Below, piece after piece: positions 7,497 to 15,712 of a stretch of DNA of 64,000 bases. Each line of letters starts with the position of its first letter. Within the stretch, counting starts at the first letter, position 1. This DNA comes from an uncultured Prevotellaceae bacterium (lineage in GTDB: Bacteria; Bacteroidota; Bacteroidia; Bacteroidales; Bacteroidaceae). Both the position numbers and the translations under genes were made by a program. The notes below the pieces were generated by a model. The model was given only the letters and a program-made list of their open reading frames with translations, did no database searches and had not been told where the DNA came from. The stretch lies in NCBI GenBank assembly GCA_902800435.1, contig CADCEQ010000026.1:1-64000 (forward strand), in the 5' to 3' direction.

Positions 7497-8194
7497 AGAA
7501 GATAACCATAGCTATTGACGGTCATTCGTCGTGCGGCAAGAGCACGATGGCCAAGGACCTGGCCCGCAAGGTGGGCTATATCTACGTCGACACGGGTGCC
7601 ATGTACCGCTCGGTCACCCTCTACGCCCTTCGCAACGGGCTATTCAACGACGACGACAGCATCAAGACCGACGAACTGGAACAGCAGATGGACAACATCC
7701 ACATCACCTTCCAGCTGAACGAGGATACGGGACGCCCCGACACCTACCTCAATGGTGAGTGCGTGGAACAGCAGATTCGTTCGCTCGAAGTGTCCAACCA
7801 CGTGTCGCCCATCGCCGCCCTCGGCTTCGTCCGCGAGGCTATGGTGGCCCAGCAGCAGCTGATGGGGCAGGGTGGGGGCGTCGTGATGGACGGCCGCGAC
7901 ATTGGCACCGTCGTCTTCCCCAATGCCGAGCTGAAGGTGTTCGTCACCGCCTCGGCCGAAGTGCGTGCCCAGCGCCGCTTCAAGGAGTTGCAGGAGAAGG
8001 GCATGCCCGCCGACTTCGACGACATCCTGAAGAACGTCGTTGAGCGCGACTACATCGACTCCCACCGCGAGGTGTCGCCCCTGCGCCAGGCCGACGATGC
8101 CCTGCTGCTCGACAACAGCAACATGACCATTCCCGAGCAGAACGAATGGCTCATGCAGCGGTTCCAGGAGGCAACGTCGTCATCAGTCTCATAG
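7493..8194 (+). CDS. cmk: Cytidylate kinase
   Basis: A 233-residue nucleoside monophosphate kinase. The P-loop GHSSCGKST is at about residues 9-17, the substrate region YVDTGAMYR at about 30-38, and the central [15 protein letters not shown] segment is typical of bacterial CMP kinase. A lid Arg-rich stretch (AQRRFKEL) and the final [15 protein letters not shown] motif complete the family pattern. It phosphorylates CMP and dCMP. Translation is coupled to porQ through an ATGA overlap. Confidence 0.95.
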   Translation: MKKITIAIDGHSSCGKSTMAKDLARKVGYIYVDTGAMYRSVTLYALRNGLFNDDDSIKTDELEQQMDNIHITFQLNEDTGRPDTYLNGECVEQQIRSLEVSNHVSPIAALGFVREAMVAQQQLMGQGGGVVMDGRDIGTVVFPNAELKVFVTASAEVRAQRRFKELQEKGMPADFDDILKNVVERDYIDSHREVSPLRQADDALLLDNSNMTIPEQNEWLMQRFQEATSSSVS

Positions 8195-8222
8195 ACGTCC
8201 GCTACAATCTCCACGCAAAGAA

Positions 8223-9569
8223 ATGGATATCAACAGCATCATCGACCGAATTAGGGTATATTTCAACCTGATGCCTGACAAGGATGACGAGCAGGCTATC
8301 ATCCAGCAAATCAGCAGCGGTGTTTCATTTCGTGGCGCCAATCTGTGGGTGCTTATCTTTGCCATCCTGATTGCTTCGCTCGGCCTAAATGTCAACTCAA
8401 CGGCCGTCATCATCGGTGCCATGCTCATTTCGCCGCTCATGGGACCCATTATCGGCATGGGGCTGGCCGTGGGCACTAACGACCTCGACCTGCTTAAACG
8501 GGCGGTGAAAAACTACAGCGTTGCCACCGTCATCAGCGTGCTCACGGCAACGCTCTATTTCCTGATAACTCCGCTTGGCGAGGCGCAGTCGGAGTTGCTG
8601 GCCCGCACGTCGCCGACACTCTACGATGTGTTCATCGCCTTCTGTGGCGGAGCTGCCGGCATCATCGCCCTCTGCACTCGCGGTAAGGGCAACGTCATCC
8701 CCGGTGTGGCCATTGCTACAGCCTTGATGCCGCCGCTCTGCACCGCCGGCTACGGACTGGCCACCGGGCACTTCCTCTACTTCCTTGGTGCCTTCTACCT
8801 CTTTTTCATCAATACCGTGTTTATCGCCCTCGCCACGTTCTGCGGTGTGCGGCTGCTGCACTTCCAGAAGTCGGAGTTCCTTTCGTCGGACGTAGGCACC
8901 AAGGCGCACCGTATCGTTACGGCTATTGTCGTGCTGACCATGCTGCCTGCGGCCGTTATGACCGTCAACATAGTCCGCAAGAGCTTTTTTGAGAATAATA
9001 TGCGGAAGTTCATCAAGAGCGAACTGACACAACGCGGCACGCAGATTATCTCTACCGATGTCGAGAAAGACAGCATGAAGCTGCGCGTCGTCGCCGTGGG
9101 GCGCGAGATTACTGAGGCCACCCGTACTGCTGCCGAGCAGCGTATGGAGCAGTATGGCATGAAAGGCTATCGGCTACATATCATCCAGGGCGTGCAGACC
9201 GACAGCATCCTCGCCCTCAACAACCAGCTGACGCAAGTCAATACAACCCGCGAGACTGACCGGCAGCAAATCATCGAACTTTCGGCCCAGGCCACTACTC
9301 TTGCCGCACAGCTTGAGGGCTATGCGCGCCTTGACGACCTGTCGACCGAACTGCGGCCGGAGTTGAAGGCACTCTTTCCGCAGGTCAGGTCCATCGGTCT
9401 TTCACGTGTTACTGAAACCTTGAGCGACACAGCTCTGCAGCACCGTTTTGTTGTCGCCCTTGTTGGCACAGCTCCCAATAAGCGTCTCAATCCTGCCGAC
9501 CGCCAGAAGCTGTATGAGTGGTTGCAGACCCGTACTGCCGCCGATAGCCTCGTCTTGATTGAGAAATAA
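8223..9569 (+). CDS. DUF389 family membrane protein
   Basis: A 448-residue protein. Residues about 40-225 hold five to six membrane helices with the DUF389 hallmark NVNSTAVIIGAMLISPLMGPIIGMGLA and a later GNVIPGVAIATALMPPLCTAGYGLA. A further helix near residue 235 precedes a cytoplasmic or periplasmic C-terminal domain (about 255-448) of alpha/beta character with a coiled segment at about 340-370. The function of DUF389 is unknown. It begins 28 bp after cmk and may be read from the same promoter. Confidence 0.85.
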   Translation: MDINSIIDRIRVYFNLMPDKDDEQAIIQQISSGVSFRGANLWVLIFAILIASLGLNVNSTAVIIGAMLISPLMGPIIGMGLAVGTNDLDLLKRAVKNYSVATVISVLTATLYFLITPLGEAQSELLARTSPTLYDVFIAFCGGAAGIIALCTRGKGNVIPGVAIATALMPPLCTAGYGLATGHFLYFLGAFYLFFINTVFIALATFCGVRLLHFQKSEFLSSDVGTKAHRIVTAIVVLTMLPAAVMTVNIVRKSFFENNMRKFIKSELTQRGTQIISTDVEKDSMKLRVVAVGREITEATRTAAEQRMEQYGMKGYRLHIIQGVQTDSILALNNQLTQVNTTRETDRQQIIELSAQATTLAAQLEGYARLDDLSTELRPELKALFPQVRSIGLSRVTETLSDTALQHRFVVALVGTAPNKRLNPADRQKLYEWLQTRTAADSLVLIEK

Positions 9570-9596
9570 GGAGGAACCTTACGATCTTTTCGCTCG

Positions 9597-9656
9597 TAGG
9601 GAATTCCCTATGCGGTTTTATAGTTTCCCCCACGCCACTTTATAGCTTTACCCTTG
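9597..9656. repeat. Palindrome plus 22-bp-period repeat
   Basis: TAGGGAATTCCCTA (9597-9610) is a perfect 14-bp palindrome. It is followed by two imperfect 22-bp units sharing TTTATAG (9617-9623 and 9639-9645), flanked by GCGG. The last bases contain the -33 box of the next gene. Confidence 0.6.
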
Positions 9657-9684
9657 CGGCGTGTTCTGAAAAGCCGTATCTTTG
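9653..9684 (+). promoter_or_regulatory. Promoter of the lipoprotein gene
   Basis: CTTG (9653-9656), a 20-bp spacer and TATCTTTG (9677-9684), 44 bp upstream of the ATG. Confidence 0.7.
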
Positions 9685-9728
9685 CAGCAGTAAAAAACGA
9701 AATTACTCACCATTAAAAGTTTACGACT

Positions 9729-10295
9729 ATGAAGAAGCTATACACCCTGATGCTGACAGCCCTGATGGCTCTCACATTCACAGCCTGCGAGGACGAATAC
9801 ATCGCTGATACCCTCGAGGGAACCTGGAGCGGTACGATGTTCGTTTCCACCTACTACAACGGTCGCGACTACTACGCCACCCATTCAGAAATCACCTTTA
9901 GCATCGATCCCTTCCGCTTTACCAAGGGCTCGGGCTACTGGGTCGACTACTACAGCGGTGCACCCTGGGACTACGTGGCCAACCACATCAGCTGGCGCGT
10001 CGACAACGGCAACATCTACATCCACTTCCGCGAGGACGACACCTCGGTGGTCATTGCCGACTACCACCTGTCAGACTCCCGCTTCTCCGGCTACATCGCC
10101 GACGGCGACAACGACGTCTACTTCAACCTCGTCCACACCTCGTCGCCCAATTGGGACAACTACCGCCACTGGGGCTACGACGACTGGTGCGATGACTATT
10201 ACTACTCTCGTCAGACCCGTGGCGACGGCAACGACAGCGCCATTGCGACGCCCGCCAAGCCAGTCCGTCAGTTTGGCAAGAAGGCTCTTGAATAA
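9729..10295 (+). CDS. Hypothetical lipoprotein
   Basis: A 188-residue protein with a lipoprotein signal peptide (MKKLYTLMLTALMALTFTA, then Cys20). The mature part is Tyr/Asp/Trp-rich and predicted beta: a lipocalin-like opening LEGTWSGTMF, aromatic repeats, and a disordered end. I do not recognise the family; the LxGTWxG start is common in small Bacteroidota lipocalin-like lipoproteins. It has its own promoter and lies 21 bp upstream of the thioredoxin-fold gene, so the two are probably co-transcribed. Confidence 0.7.
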   Translation: MKKLYTLMLTALMALTFTACEDEYIADTLEGTWSGTMFVSTYYNGRDYYATHSEITFSIDPFRFTKGSGYWVDYYSGAPWDYVANHISWRVDNGNIYIHFREDDTSVVIADYHLSDSRFSGYIADGDNDVYFNLVHTSSPNWDNYRHWGYDDWCDDYYYSRQTRGDGNDSAIATPAKPVRQFGKKALE

Positions 10296-10316
10296 AATAA
10301 CTCGTAAAAAACCAAT

Positions 10317-12548
10317 ATGAATAAGCAATCCGTCATCACCATTTTGTTTGTCCTTGTCTCGATGACAGGACGAGCTCAGACAATGGTTTGGGACGAGGTC
10401 GTCACGGGCTATGTGAACCAATCTAATATTAGCGTGACGAAGGTAGCCCTGAACGATAACCGCACGGAGCTGACGTTGCATGTGAGCTTAGTGAAGGGGG
10501 CGTGGATTACCATCGCCCCCAATGCTGTGCTCAAGACCGATGGAAAGGACTATGCTTTACAATCAGCAACGGTGCTGACGCCTGGCGAGCAGTATATGCT
10601 GACGGATGACACGGTCAACTTCGTGCTGACCTTCGAGCCCATGCCTGTCACCACAAAGAGATTCGATTTCGTGGAGCCCGGTGGTTGGCTTCTCCTCAAC
10701 ATCCGCAATGCGAACGACCTGTCCGAAGGCATCACCGACACTTACTGGCGCAATGAGGCGACGGGCGACTGGCTGATAGGCTTCGCCGAGAAACACGTGG
10801 TCTATCAGAACAAGGTGTGGGACATCGTCAGACGGACGGAAAAGAAGGATGCCTATACGCTGACGCTCGACGATGGAACGATAGTCAAGATCGGCAAAAT
10901 GAAAAAGGGGTTACGAACTATTGCCATTGGCAACGGAGAGCCCGTCGCTTGCAGCCCGATAACGGGAGCAGCCATGCCCGACTATCCGACGAAGGACCTG
11001 CGCACGGGCTTCGTCGACAATGGCTACGACCCGACCGACAGCGTGACGATCATCGGCTGGCTGAAGGACATGCCCCCTCAAGCATGGAGAAATGGCAGGG
11101 AGTTTGCTGTGGCTTTCGAGGACATCATCTCCGAACGTCAGGAGAATGCTTACACCGTGATGGACTCACTGGGGCGTTTTTCCTTCAAAATGTCGCTGCT
11201 GAACTCGACGGAGGTGTTCATCGACTGGGGACGCTCCACTGTGCAAACTTTCCTGGAGCCGGGCAAGACCTACTTCTTCCTCAACGACTTCAAGACTGGT
11301 CAGCGGCTTTGGATGGGCGACGACGTGCGGGTGCAAAATGAACTATTGGCGCATAATCGTTTACGTGCCGATGCAAAGGTCCCCCAAAGATCCGATATCG
11401 ACCTTATGGCCTATTTGGCTCAGGCCGACAGTGCCCGACGGGTGCAGATGAACTATCATCAGACCTTGCAGCAGAGCCATCCTACGCTGTCGCAGCGCTA
11501 CCTCGACTATGTGGCAGGCTACTACTGCATGGATCAGGCGATGAACATGCTTGAGGCTCAATTCGTTTCAGAAGGTTTCAAAGCTCCCCAGGAATACAAA
11601 GAATATATGAACCGCGAGTTTTGGCAGAAGCCTCCCAAGCCCTACACGATTTACCGTGATTATGGGGAGTTTATGCACAACTACCTCAACTTCACTTCAA
11701 TCACAAGGGTACAGGAGAATTTCATCTCTTCTTTCAAACGCTTTGCCAAAGAGGGGTTGGTGACGCTGACTCCCGAGGAGCAGCGCGCCCTGGACGACTA
11801 TTCTGAGGAAAGGAAGCGTATGGAGACTGAAACAAAGGCCACCATGGATGCACTGCTAAAAAGATGCTCATCACTGGTGGGGCTCTATGCCGTCCAGCAA
11901 ATCATGGATGTGGCCGACTCGCTGGGCTGCGAACAATCGATGCGCGACATCATTGTGGCTCATCAGATCTACCAGCTGATAGACGGCAACCGTGAGCCGG
12001 TAGACAGCACCGTCATGGTTTTTGCCAAGCAGCAAATCAAGATGCCAGCAGCCCTCAACATCGTCGAGGAACTGAACAGCAAGTACCTTGCCCTGCAGCT
12101 GCGCGATATCTCACAGTCTCTGAAATCAGCTGACGATGTGGCAAACATGAGCGATGGCGAGAAGATTCTGCGTAAACTCATCGAGCCCTACAAGGGCAGG
12201 TTTGTTCTCCTCGACATCTGGGGTACATGGTGCGGGCCTTGTAGGGTAGCCCTCTCGCATTCTGCTGAGGAATACGAGCGGCTGAAGGACATAGATATCG
12301 TGTTCCTCTATCTGGCCAACAAATCGGATGATGAGACGTGGAAGAATGTCATCAAGGAGTACAAGGTTACCGGTCCGAATGTCGTCCACTACAACTTGCC
12401 CGATGACCAGCAAAGTGCTGTCGAGCATTTCCTGGGAGTCTCAGCTTGGCCACATTACCGTCTCATTGATCGCAGTGGCAACATCCTTGATGTAAATGCC
12501 GACCCTCGTGATTTGGAAGGATTGGCAAGGATGTTGGAGAGGATGTAA
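10317..12548 (+). CDS. Large thioredoxin-fold (TlpA-like) protein
   Basis: A 743-residue exported protein with a signal peptide at about 1-20. A long N-terminal region (about 25-450, DUF4369-like beta segments) and a helical middle precede a C-terminal thioredoxin domain (about 620-743). That domain has the redox motif Trp-Cys-Gly-Pro-Cys in DIWGTWCGPCRV and a cis-Pro candidate in SAWPHYRLID. Such TlpA/ResA-like proteins act as periplasmic thiol-disulfide reductants. The substrate is unknown. It faces the ispH operon; the convergent gap holds a GC-rich 21-bp repeat. Confidence 0.82.
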   Translation: MNKQSVITILFVLVSMTGRAQTMVWDEVVTGYVNQSNISVTKVALNDNRTELTLHVSLVKGAWITIAPNAVLKTDGKDYALQSATVLTPGEQYMLTDDTVNFVLTFEPMPVTTKRFDFVEPGGWLLLNIRNANDLSEGITDTYWRNEATGDWLIGFAEKHVVYQNKVWDIVRRTEKKDAYTLTLDDGTIVKIGKMKKGLRTIAIGNGEPVACSPITGAAMPDYPTKDLRTGFVDNGYDPTDSVTIIGWLKDMPPQAWRNGREFAVAFEDIISERQENAYTVMDSLGRFSFKMSLLNSTEVFIDWGRSTVQTFLEPGKTYFFLNDFKTGQRLWMGDDVRVQNELLAHNRLRADAKVPQRSDIDLMAYLAQADSARRVQMNYHQTLQQSHPTLSQRYLDYVAGYYCMDQAMNMLEAQFVSEGFKAPQEYKEYMNREFWQKPPKPYTIYRDYGEFMHNYLNFTSITRVQENFISSFKRFAKEGLVTLTPEEQRALDDYSEERKRMETETKATMDALLKRCSSLVGLYAVQQIMDVADSLGCEQSMRDIIVAHQIYQLIDGNREPVDSTVMVFAKQQIKMPAALNIVEELNSKYLALQLRDISQSLKSADDVANMSDGEKILRKLIEPYKGRFVLLDIWGTWCGPCRVALSHSAEEYERLKDIDIVFLYLANKSDDETWKNVIKEYKVTGPNVVHYNLPDDQQSAVEHFLGVSAWPHYRLIDRSGNILDVNADPRDLEGLARMLERM

Positions 12549-12590
12549 TAAGCAAAGTTTTCCAACGATTTAGGTACCTCTATCCCTTTT

Positions 12591-12656
12591 TCATGAGGCG
12601 CCGCCTCATGATGACGAGGCGGCGCTTCACGATAACGAGGCGCCTCCTCATGCTGC
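12591..12656. repeat. GC-rich 21-bp tandem repeat with nested hairpins
   Basis: GAGGC starts at 12595, 12616 and 12637, giving an exact 21-bp period over about three imperfect units. The first unit, with its flank, is a near-perfect hairpin: TCATGAGGC, GCC, GCCTCATGA. It sits between convergent genes and could act as a two-way terminator, although no U-run is evident. Confidence 0.75.
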
Positions 12657-13558
12657 TAACTAGGCCAGTTAGCCTCGATGGCGTCGCGGCACTGCTCCAT
12701 CAGCCACTTGGGGGTGGAGGTGGCGCCGCAGATGCCGACGGTCTCAATGCCCTGGAGCCATGAGGGGTCGATGGCGTCGGGGCCTTCTACGAGGTGGGTG
12801 TTGGGATTGACGCGCAGACACTCGTTGTAGAGCACCTTGCCGTTCGAACTCTTGCGGCCGCAGACAAAGAGGATGAGGTCGTGGCGCACGGCAAACTGCG
12901 AGATGCCCCCCATGCGGTTGGCCACCGAGCGGCAGATGGTGTCGAAGCTCTTGAAGGTGGCCGTGGGGGCAATGTGCTGCTGGATGTAGGCGATGATGCG
13001 GTGGAACTCGTCGAGCGACTTCGTGGTCTGCGAGTAGAGGTAGATGTCGCGGGTGAAGTCGAGTTTCTTCACTTCGTCGAAGTTCTCGATGACGATGGCG
13101 TTGCCCTGCGTCTGCCCCACCAGGCCGAGCACCTCGGCGTGGCCCTTCTTGCCGAAGATGACTATTTGGGTGTTGGGTGTTGGGTGATGGGTGTTGGCGG
13201 TCTCATACTGCTGCTTAATGCGCTTCTGGAGCATCAGCACCACGGGGCAGGTGGCATCGATGATTTCGATGTTGTTGCGGCGAGCCAGCTCGTAGGTCGC
13301 GGGCGGCTCGCCGTGGGCACGCAGCAGCACCTTGGCATCGTGCAGACGGGCCATCTCATCGTGGTTGATGGTGATGAGTCCCATCTTGCGCAGGCGCTCA
13401 CACTCCATACCGTTGTGGACGATGTCGCCGAGGCAGTAAAGCGTTGAGCCTTTGGCAAGTTCCTCCTCAGCCTTCTTGATGGCTGTGGTCACGCCGAAGC
13501 AGAAGCCGCTGCCGGTGTCGATCTCTATTTTAATGGGCATTGTGGGCAATTTAGACAT
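12656..13558 (-). CDS. ispH: 4-hydroxy-3-methylbut-2-enyl diphosphate reductase (IspH/LytB)
   Basis: The last enzyme of the MEP isoprenoid pathway, 300 residues. The three cluster cysteines are visible in GFCFGV (near residue 20), DATCPVV and ICGATSTPKWLME, with the AHGEPP and SQTTKS substrate motifs. Residues 122-131 (within NTHHPTPNTQ, just before the IVIFGKKGHAE strand) come from a four-unit heptamer array and replace a short loop in the family. The start overlaps the meaB stop by one base (TAATG). It is the last gene of the operon that starts with the alpha-2-macroglobulin. Confidence 0.93.
   Translation of the reverse strand: MSKLPTMPIKIEIDTGSGFCFGVTTAIKKAEEELAKGSTLYCLGDIVHNGMECERLRKMGLITINHDEMARLHDAKVLLRAHGEPPATYELARRNNIEIIDATCPVVLMLQKRIKQQYETANTHHPTPNTQIVIFGKKGHAEVLGLVGQTQGNAIVIENFDEVKKLDFTRDIYLYSQTTKSLDEFHRIIAYIQQHIAPTATFKSFDTICRSVANRMGGISQFAVRHDLILFVCGRKSSNGKVLYNECLRVNPNTHLVEGPDAIDPSWLQGIETVGICGATSTPKWLMEQCRDAIEANWPS
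13168..13195. repeat. Heptamer array inside ispH (GGGTGTT type), 4 units
   Basis: GGGTGTT, GGGTGTT, GGGTGAT, GGGTGTT on the plus strand: the same word and same orientation relative to the gene as in tatD and the alpha-2-macroglobulin gene. Confidence 0.9.
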
Positions 13559-14658
13559 TATGGGCGGAGGGAATTGAAGTAAGTGTCGAGCAGATCCTGG
13601 GCAGCCACGAAGCTGGTCTTCTGTCCGTCGAGGACCGACTGCTCGGCGGCGGCGAGCCGGGCCTGAATCACCTTGTTGTTATAGAACGAGTTCTTCAGGT
13701 GCTCGTTGATGCTCTCGTACATCCAGTACTTGGCCTGCTCGTTGCGGCGGTAGTCGAAGTAGCCGTTATGCTTCACGAAGTCGATGTACTGGTAGATCAT
13801 ATCCCAGATTTCCTTGATGCCCAAGCCGTAGAAACCGCTGTAGCAGAGCACCTTGGGCAGCCAGCCGCTCTCGGGCATCGGGAAGAAGTGGAGCGCGTTG
13901 CGGAAGTTGGTGGCAGCCATCTGGCAGCGGTCGACGTTGTCGCCGTCGCACTTGTTGATGACGATGCCGTCGCTGATTTCCATGATGCCGCGCTTGATGC
14001 CCTGCAGCTCGTCACCGGTGCCGGCCACCTGAATGAGCAGGAAGAAGTCGACCATTGAGTGACAGGCCGTCTCCGACTGTCCCACGCCGACCGTCTCGAC
14101 GAAAATCTTGTCGAAGCCGGCGGCCTCGCAGAGGATGATAGTCTCGCGCGTCTTGCGGGCCACACCACCTAATGAGCCTGCCGACGGGCTGGGACGAATA
14201 AACGACGCAGGGTGCTGGGCGAGCTTCTCCATACGCGTCTTGTCGCCGAGTATACTGCCTTTGCTGCGCTCCGAGCTGGGGTCGATGGCGAGGACGGCCA
14301 GTTTGCCGCCATGCTCCTTCAGCACGTGGATGCCAAATTCGTCGATACTGGTCGACTTGCCGGCACCGGGCACGCCGCTGATGCCCACGCGGATGCTGTT
14401 GCCGCTGTAGGGCAGACAGCGGTTGATGACCTCCTGCGCCTTGGCCTGATGGTCGGGGTTGACACTCTCGATGAGTGTGACGGCCTGCGAGAGGATGGTG
14501 ACGTCGCCACGGAGTATGCCCTCCACCATCTCGCTGACGGAGAGTTCGCGGCGGCGGAAGCGTCCGCGCTGCAGGTAGGGGTTGATAATCGACTGTTGCT
14601 CAACGCCGCTGTTCACTTGCAGGCCGGCGTATTCGGCGCTATTTTCGGGATGTTCCAT
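13558..14658 (-). CDS. meaB: Methylmalonyl-CoA mutase-associated GTPase MeaB
   Basis: A 366-residue G3E-type GTPase. Walker A GVPGAGKST is near residue 95, a DPSSERSKGSILGDKTRM switch region follows, ETVGVGQSE is characteristic of MeaB/ArgK, and NKCDGDN is the NKxD base-recognition motif. It protects and reloads B12-dependent methylmalonyl-CoA mutase, used in Bacteroidota for propionate formation. The mutase genes are not in this window. It lies between DUF1573 (4-bp gap) and ispH (1-bp overlap). Confidence 0.93.
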   Translation of the reverse strand: MEHPENSAEYAGLQVNSGVEQQSIINPYLQRGRFRRRELSVSEMVEGILRGDVTILSQAVTLIESVNPDHQAKAQEVINRCLPYSGNSIRVGISGVPGAGKSTSIDEFGIHVLKEHGGKLAVLAIDPSSERSKGSILGDKTRMEKLAQHPASFIRPSPSAGSLGGVARKTRETIILCEAAGFDKIFVETVGVGQSETACHSMVDFFLLIQVAGTGDELQGIKRGIMEISDGIVINKCDGDNVDRCQMAATNFRNALHFFPMPESGWLPKVLCYSGFYGLGIKEIWDMIYQYIDFVKHNGYFDYRRNEQAKYWMYESINEHLKNSFYNNKVIQARLAAAEQSVLDGQKTSFVAAQDLLDTYFNSLRP

Positions 14659-14662
14659 ATTC

Positions 14663-15712
14663 TTACAATTTACTATTGATGGTGATGACGACCTTCGAAA
14701 GCTGCGGGTCGTTGGTAATCATCAGGACACGAGGAGCCGAGCGGGCCTTCTTCAGGTCGGCGGCCACACCGGTAATCTTCAGCTTCGTCGACTCACCAGG
14801 CATCAGACGGCTCTTGCCGAGCGTCACCTTCAGACCACGGGTGAACATCTGGAGCGACGTGATGTCGAGGCGTGACTTTCCGACGTTGCTCAGCACCACT
14901 TCGCCCGACTTCTTGGAGCGCCCGCCGAAGTCTAGCACCAACGTCGTGTCGGAAAGCATCAGCTGGGGCGCATTCTCAATCGCCTTGACAGGCGGCAGCA
15001 GTACAGCCGAGACGGCTATCTCGGTCTCGTTCTTCACCTTCTCGCCCAACTGCTGCGCCAGATAGACCGACGTCTGCGTGAGGCCGTAGTCGTGAATCTT
15101 CTCCGAGTTCAGCGTGAAGACGATCTTCCCGTGGTGGCCGGGCGACAGCCGTTCGGGATAAGACTGTGCCGAGAGGTAGGGCGGCAGGTGCTGGATGTTG
15201 GGCTGCATGATGGTGGTGCCGTTGTTCATGACGCCCATCTCGAACTGTAGCTGTTCGCCGCGCTTCACGTTGTCGAACTCCAGGTAATTCTTGTCGCTCA
15301 ACAGGTTGTTGAAGTCGTAGGGGTAGGAGCCGCTGTAGTCCTTCAGATCGGCCAGCACGACGCCTGTCATCGTGATGTAGACGGGCTTCTTGGAGCCGTT
15401 CGAGATGACGGCGGCCTGCTTATGGTAGTGGCCGAGCATCCGGGCGTCGTAGGTCATCTTGATGGTGAACTTGTCGCCGATGCCTATCTCGCCCTTGGGG
15501 TATTCCACCTTGGTGCAGTTGCAGTCGGGCACGACGTCCTGGATGACCAGTCGGCGCAGTCCGCGGTTACGCATTTCGAAGGTTGCCGTCACAGGCATCT
15601 CGTAGCCCGTGCGGCCCATATCGACGGTAGCTTTCGTCACGGAGAGGCGCTGGGCACTGGCAGAGGTTGTTGCCAGTGCCAGCAGCGCTGCAATCTTCAG
15701 TCTATTTGTCAT
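14663..15712 (-). CDS. DUF1573 domain protein, exported
   Basis: A 349-residue exported protein: signal peptide (about 1-20, ending SASAQ), then tandem immunoglobulin-like beta domains. The DUF1573 signature VDMGRTGYEMPVTATFEMRN and GLRRLVIQDVVPDCNCTKVEYPKGEI occurs near the N-terminus. A second similar domain lies at about 255-349 (DFGGRSKKSGEVVLSNVGKS). DUF1573 proteins are abundant in Bacteroidota and have no assigned activity. The ATG lies inside the last codons of the alpha-2-macroglobulin gene (11-bp overlap), so the two are translationally coupled. Confidence 0.85.
   Translation of the reverse strand: MTNRLKIAALLALATTSASAQRLSVTKATVDMGRTGYEMPVTATFEMRNRGLRRLVIQDVVPDCNCTKVEYPKGEIGIGDKFTIKMTYDARMLGHYHKQAAVISNGSKKPVYITMTGVVLADLKDYSGSYPYDFNNLLSDKNYLEFDNVKRGEQLQFEMGVMNNGTTIMQPNIQHLPPYLSAQSYPERLSPGHHGKIVFTLNSEKIHDYGLTQTSVYLAQQLGEKVKNETEIAVSAVLLPPVKAIENAPQLMLSDTTLVLDFGGRSKKSGEVVLSNVGKSRLDITSLQMFTRGLKVTLGKSRLMPGESTKLKITGVAADLKKARSAPRVLMITNDPQLSKVVITINSKL

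Noticed and set aside
12591..12656. Possible CRISPR array
   Set aside because: The 21-bp units have no spacer-repeat alternation and no cas genes are near; it is a tandem repeat.
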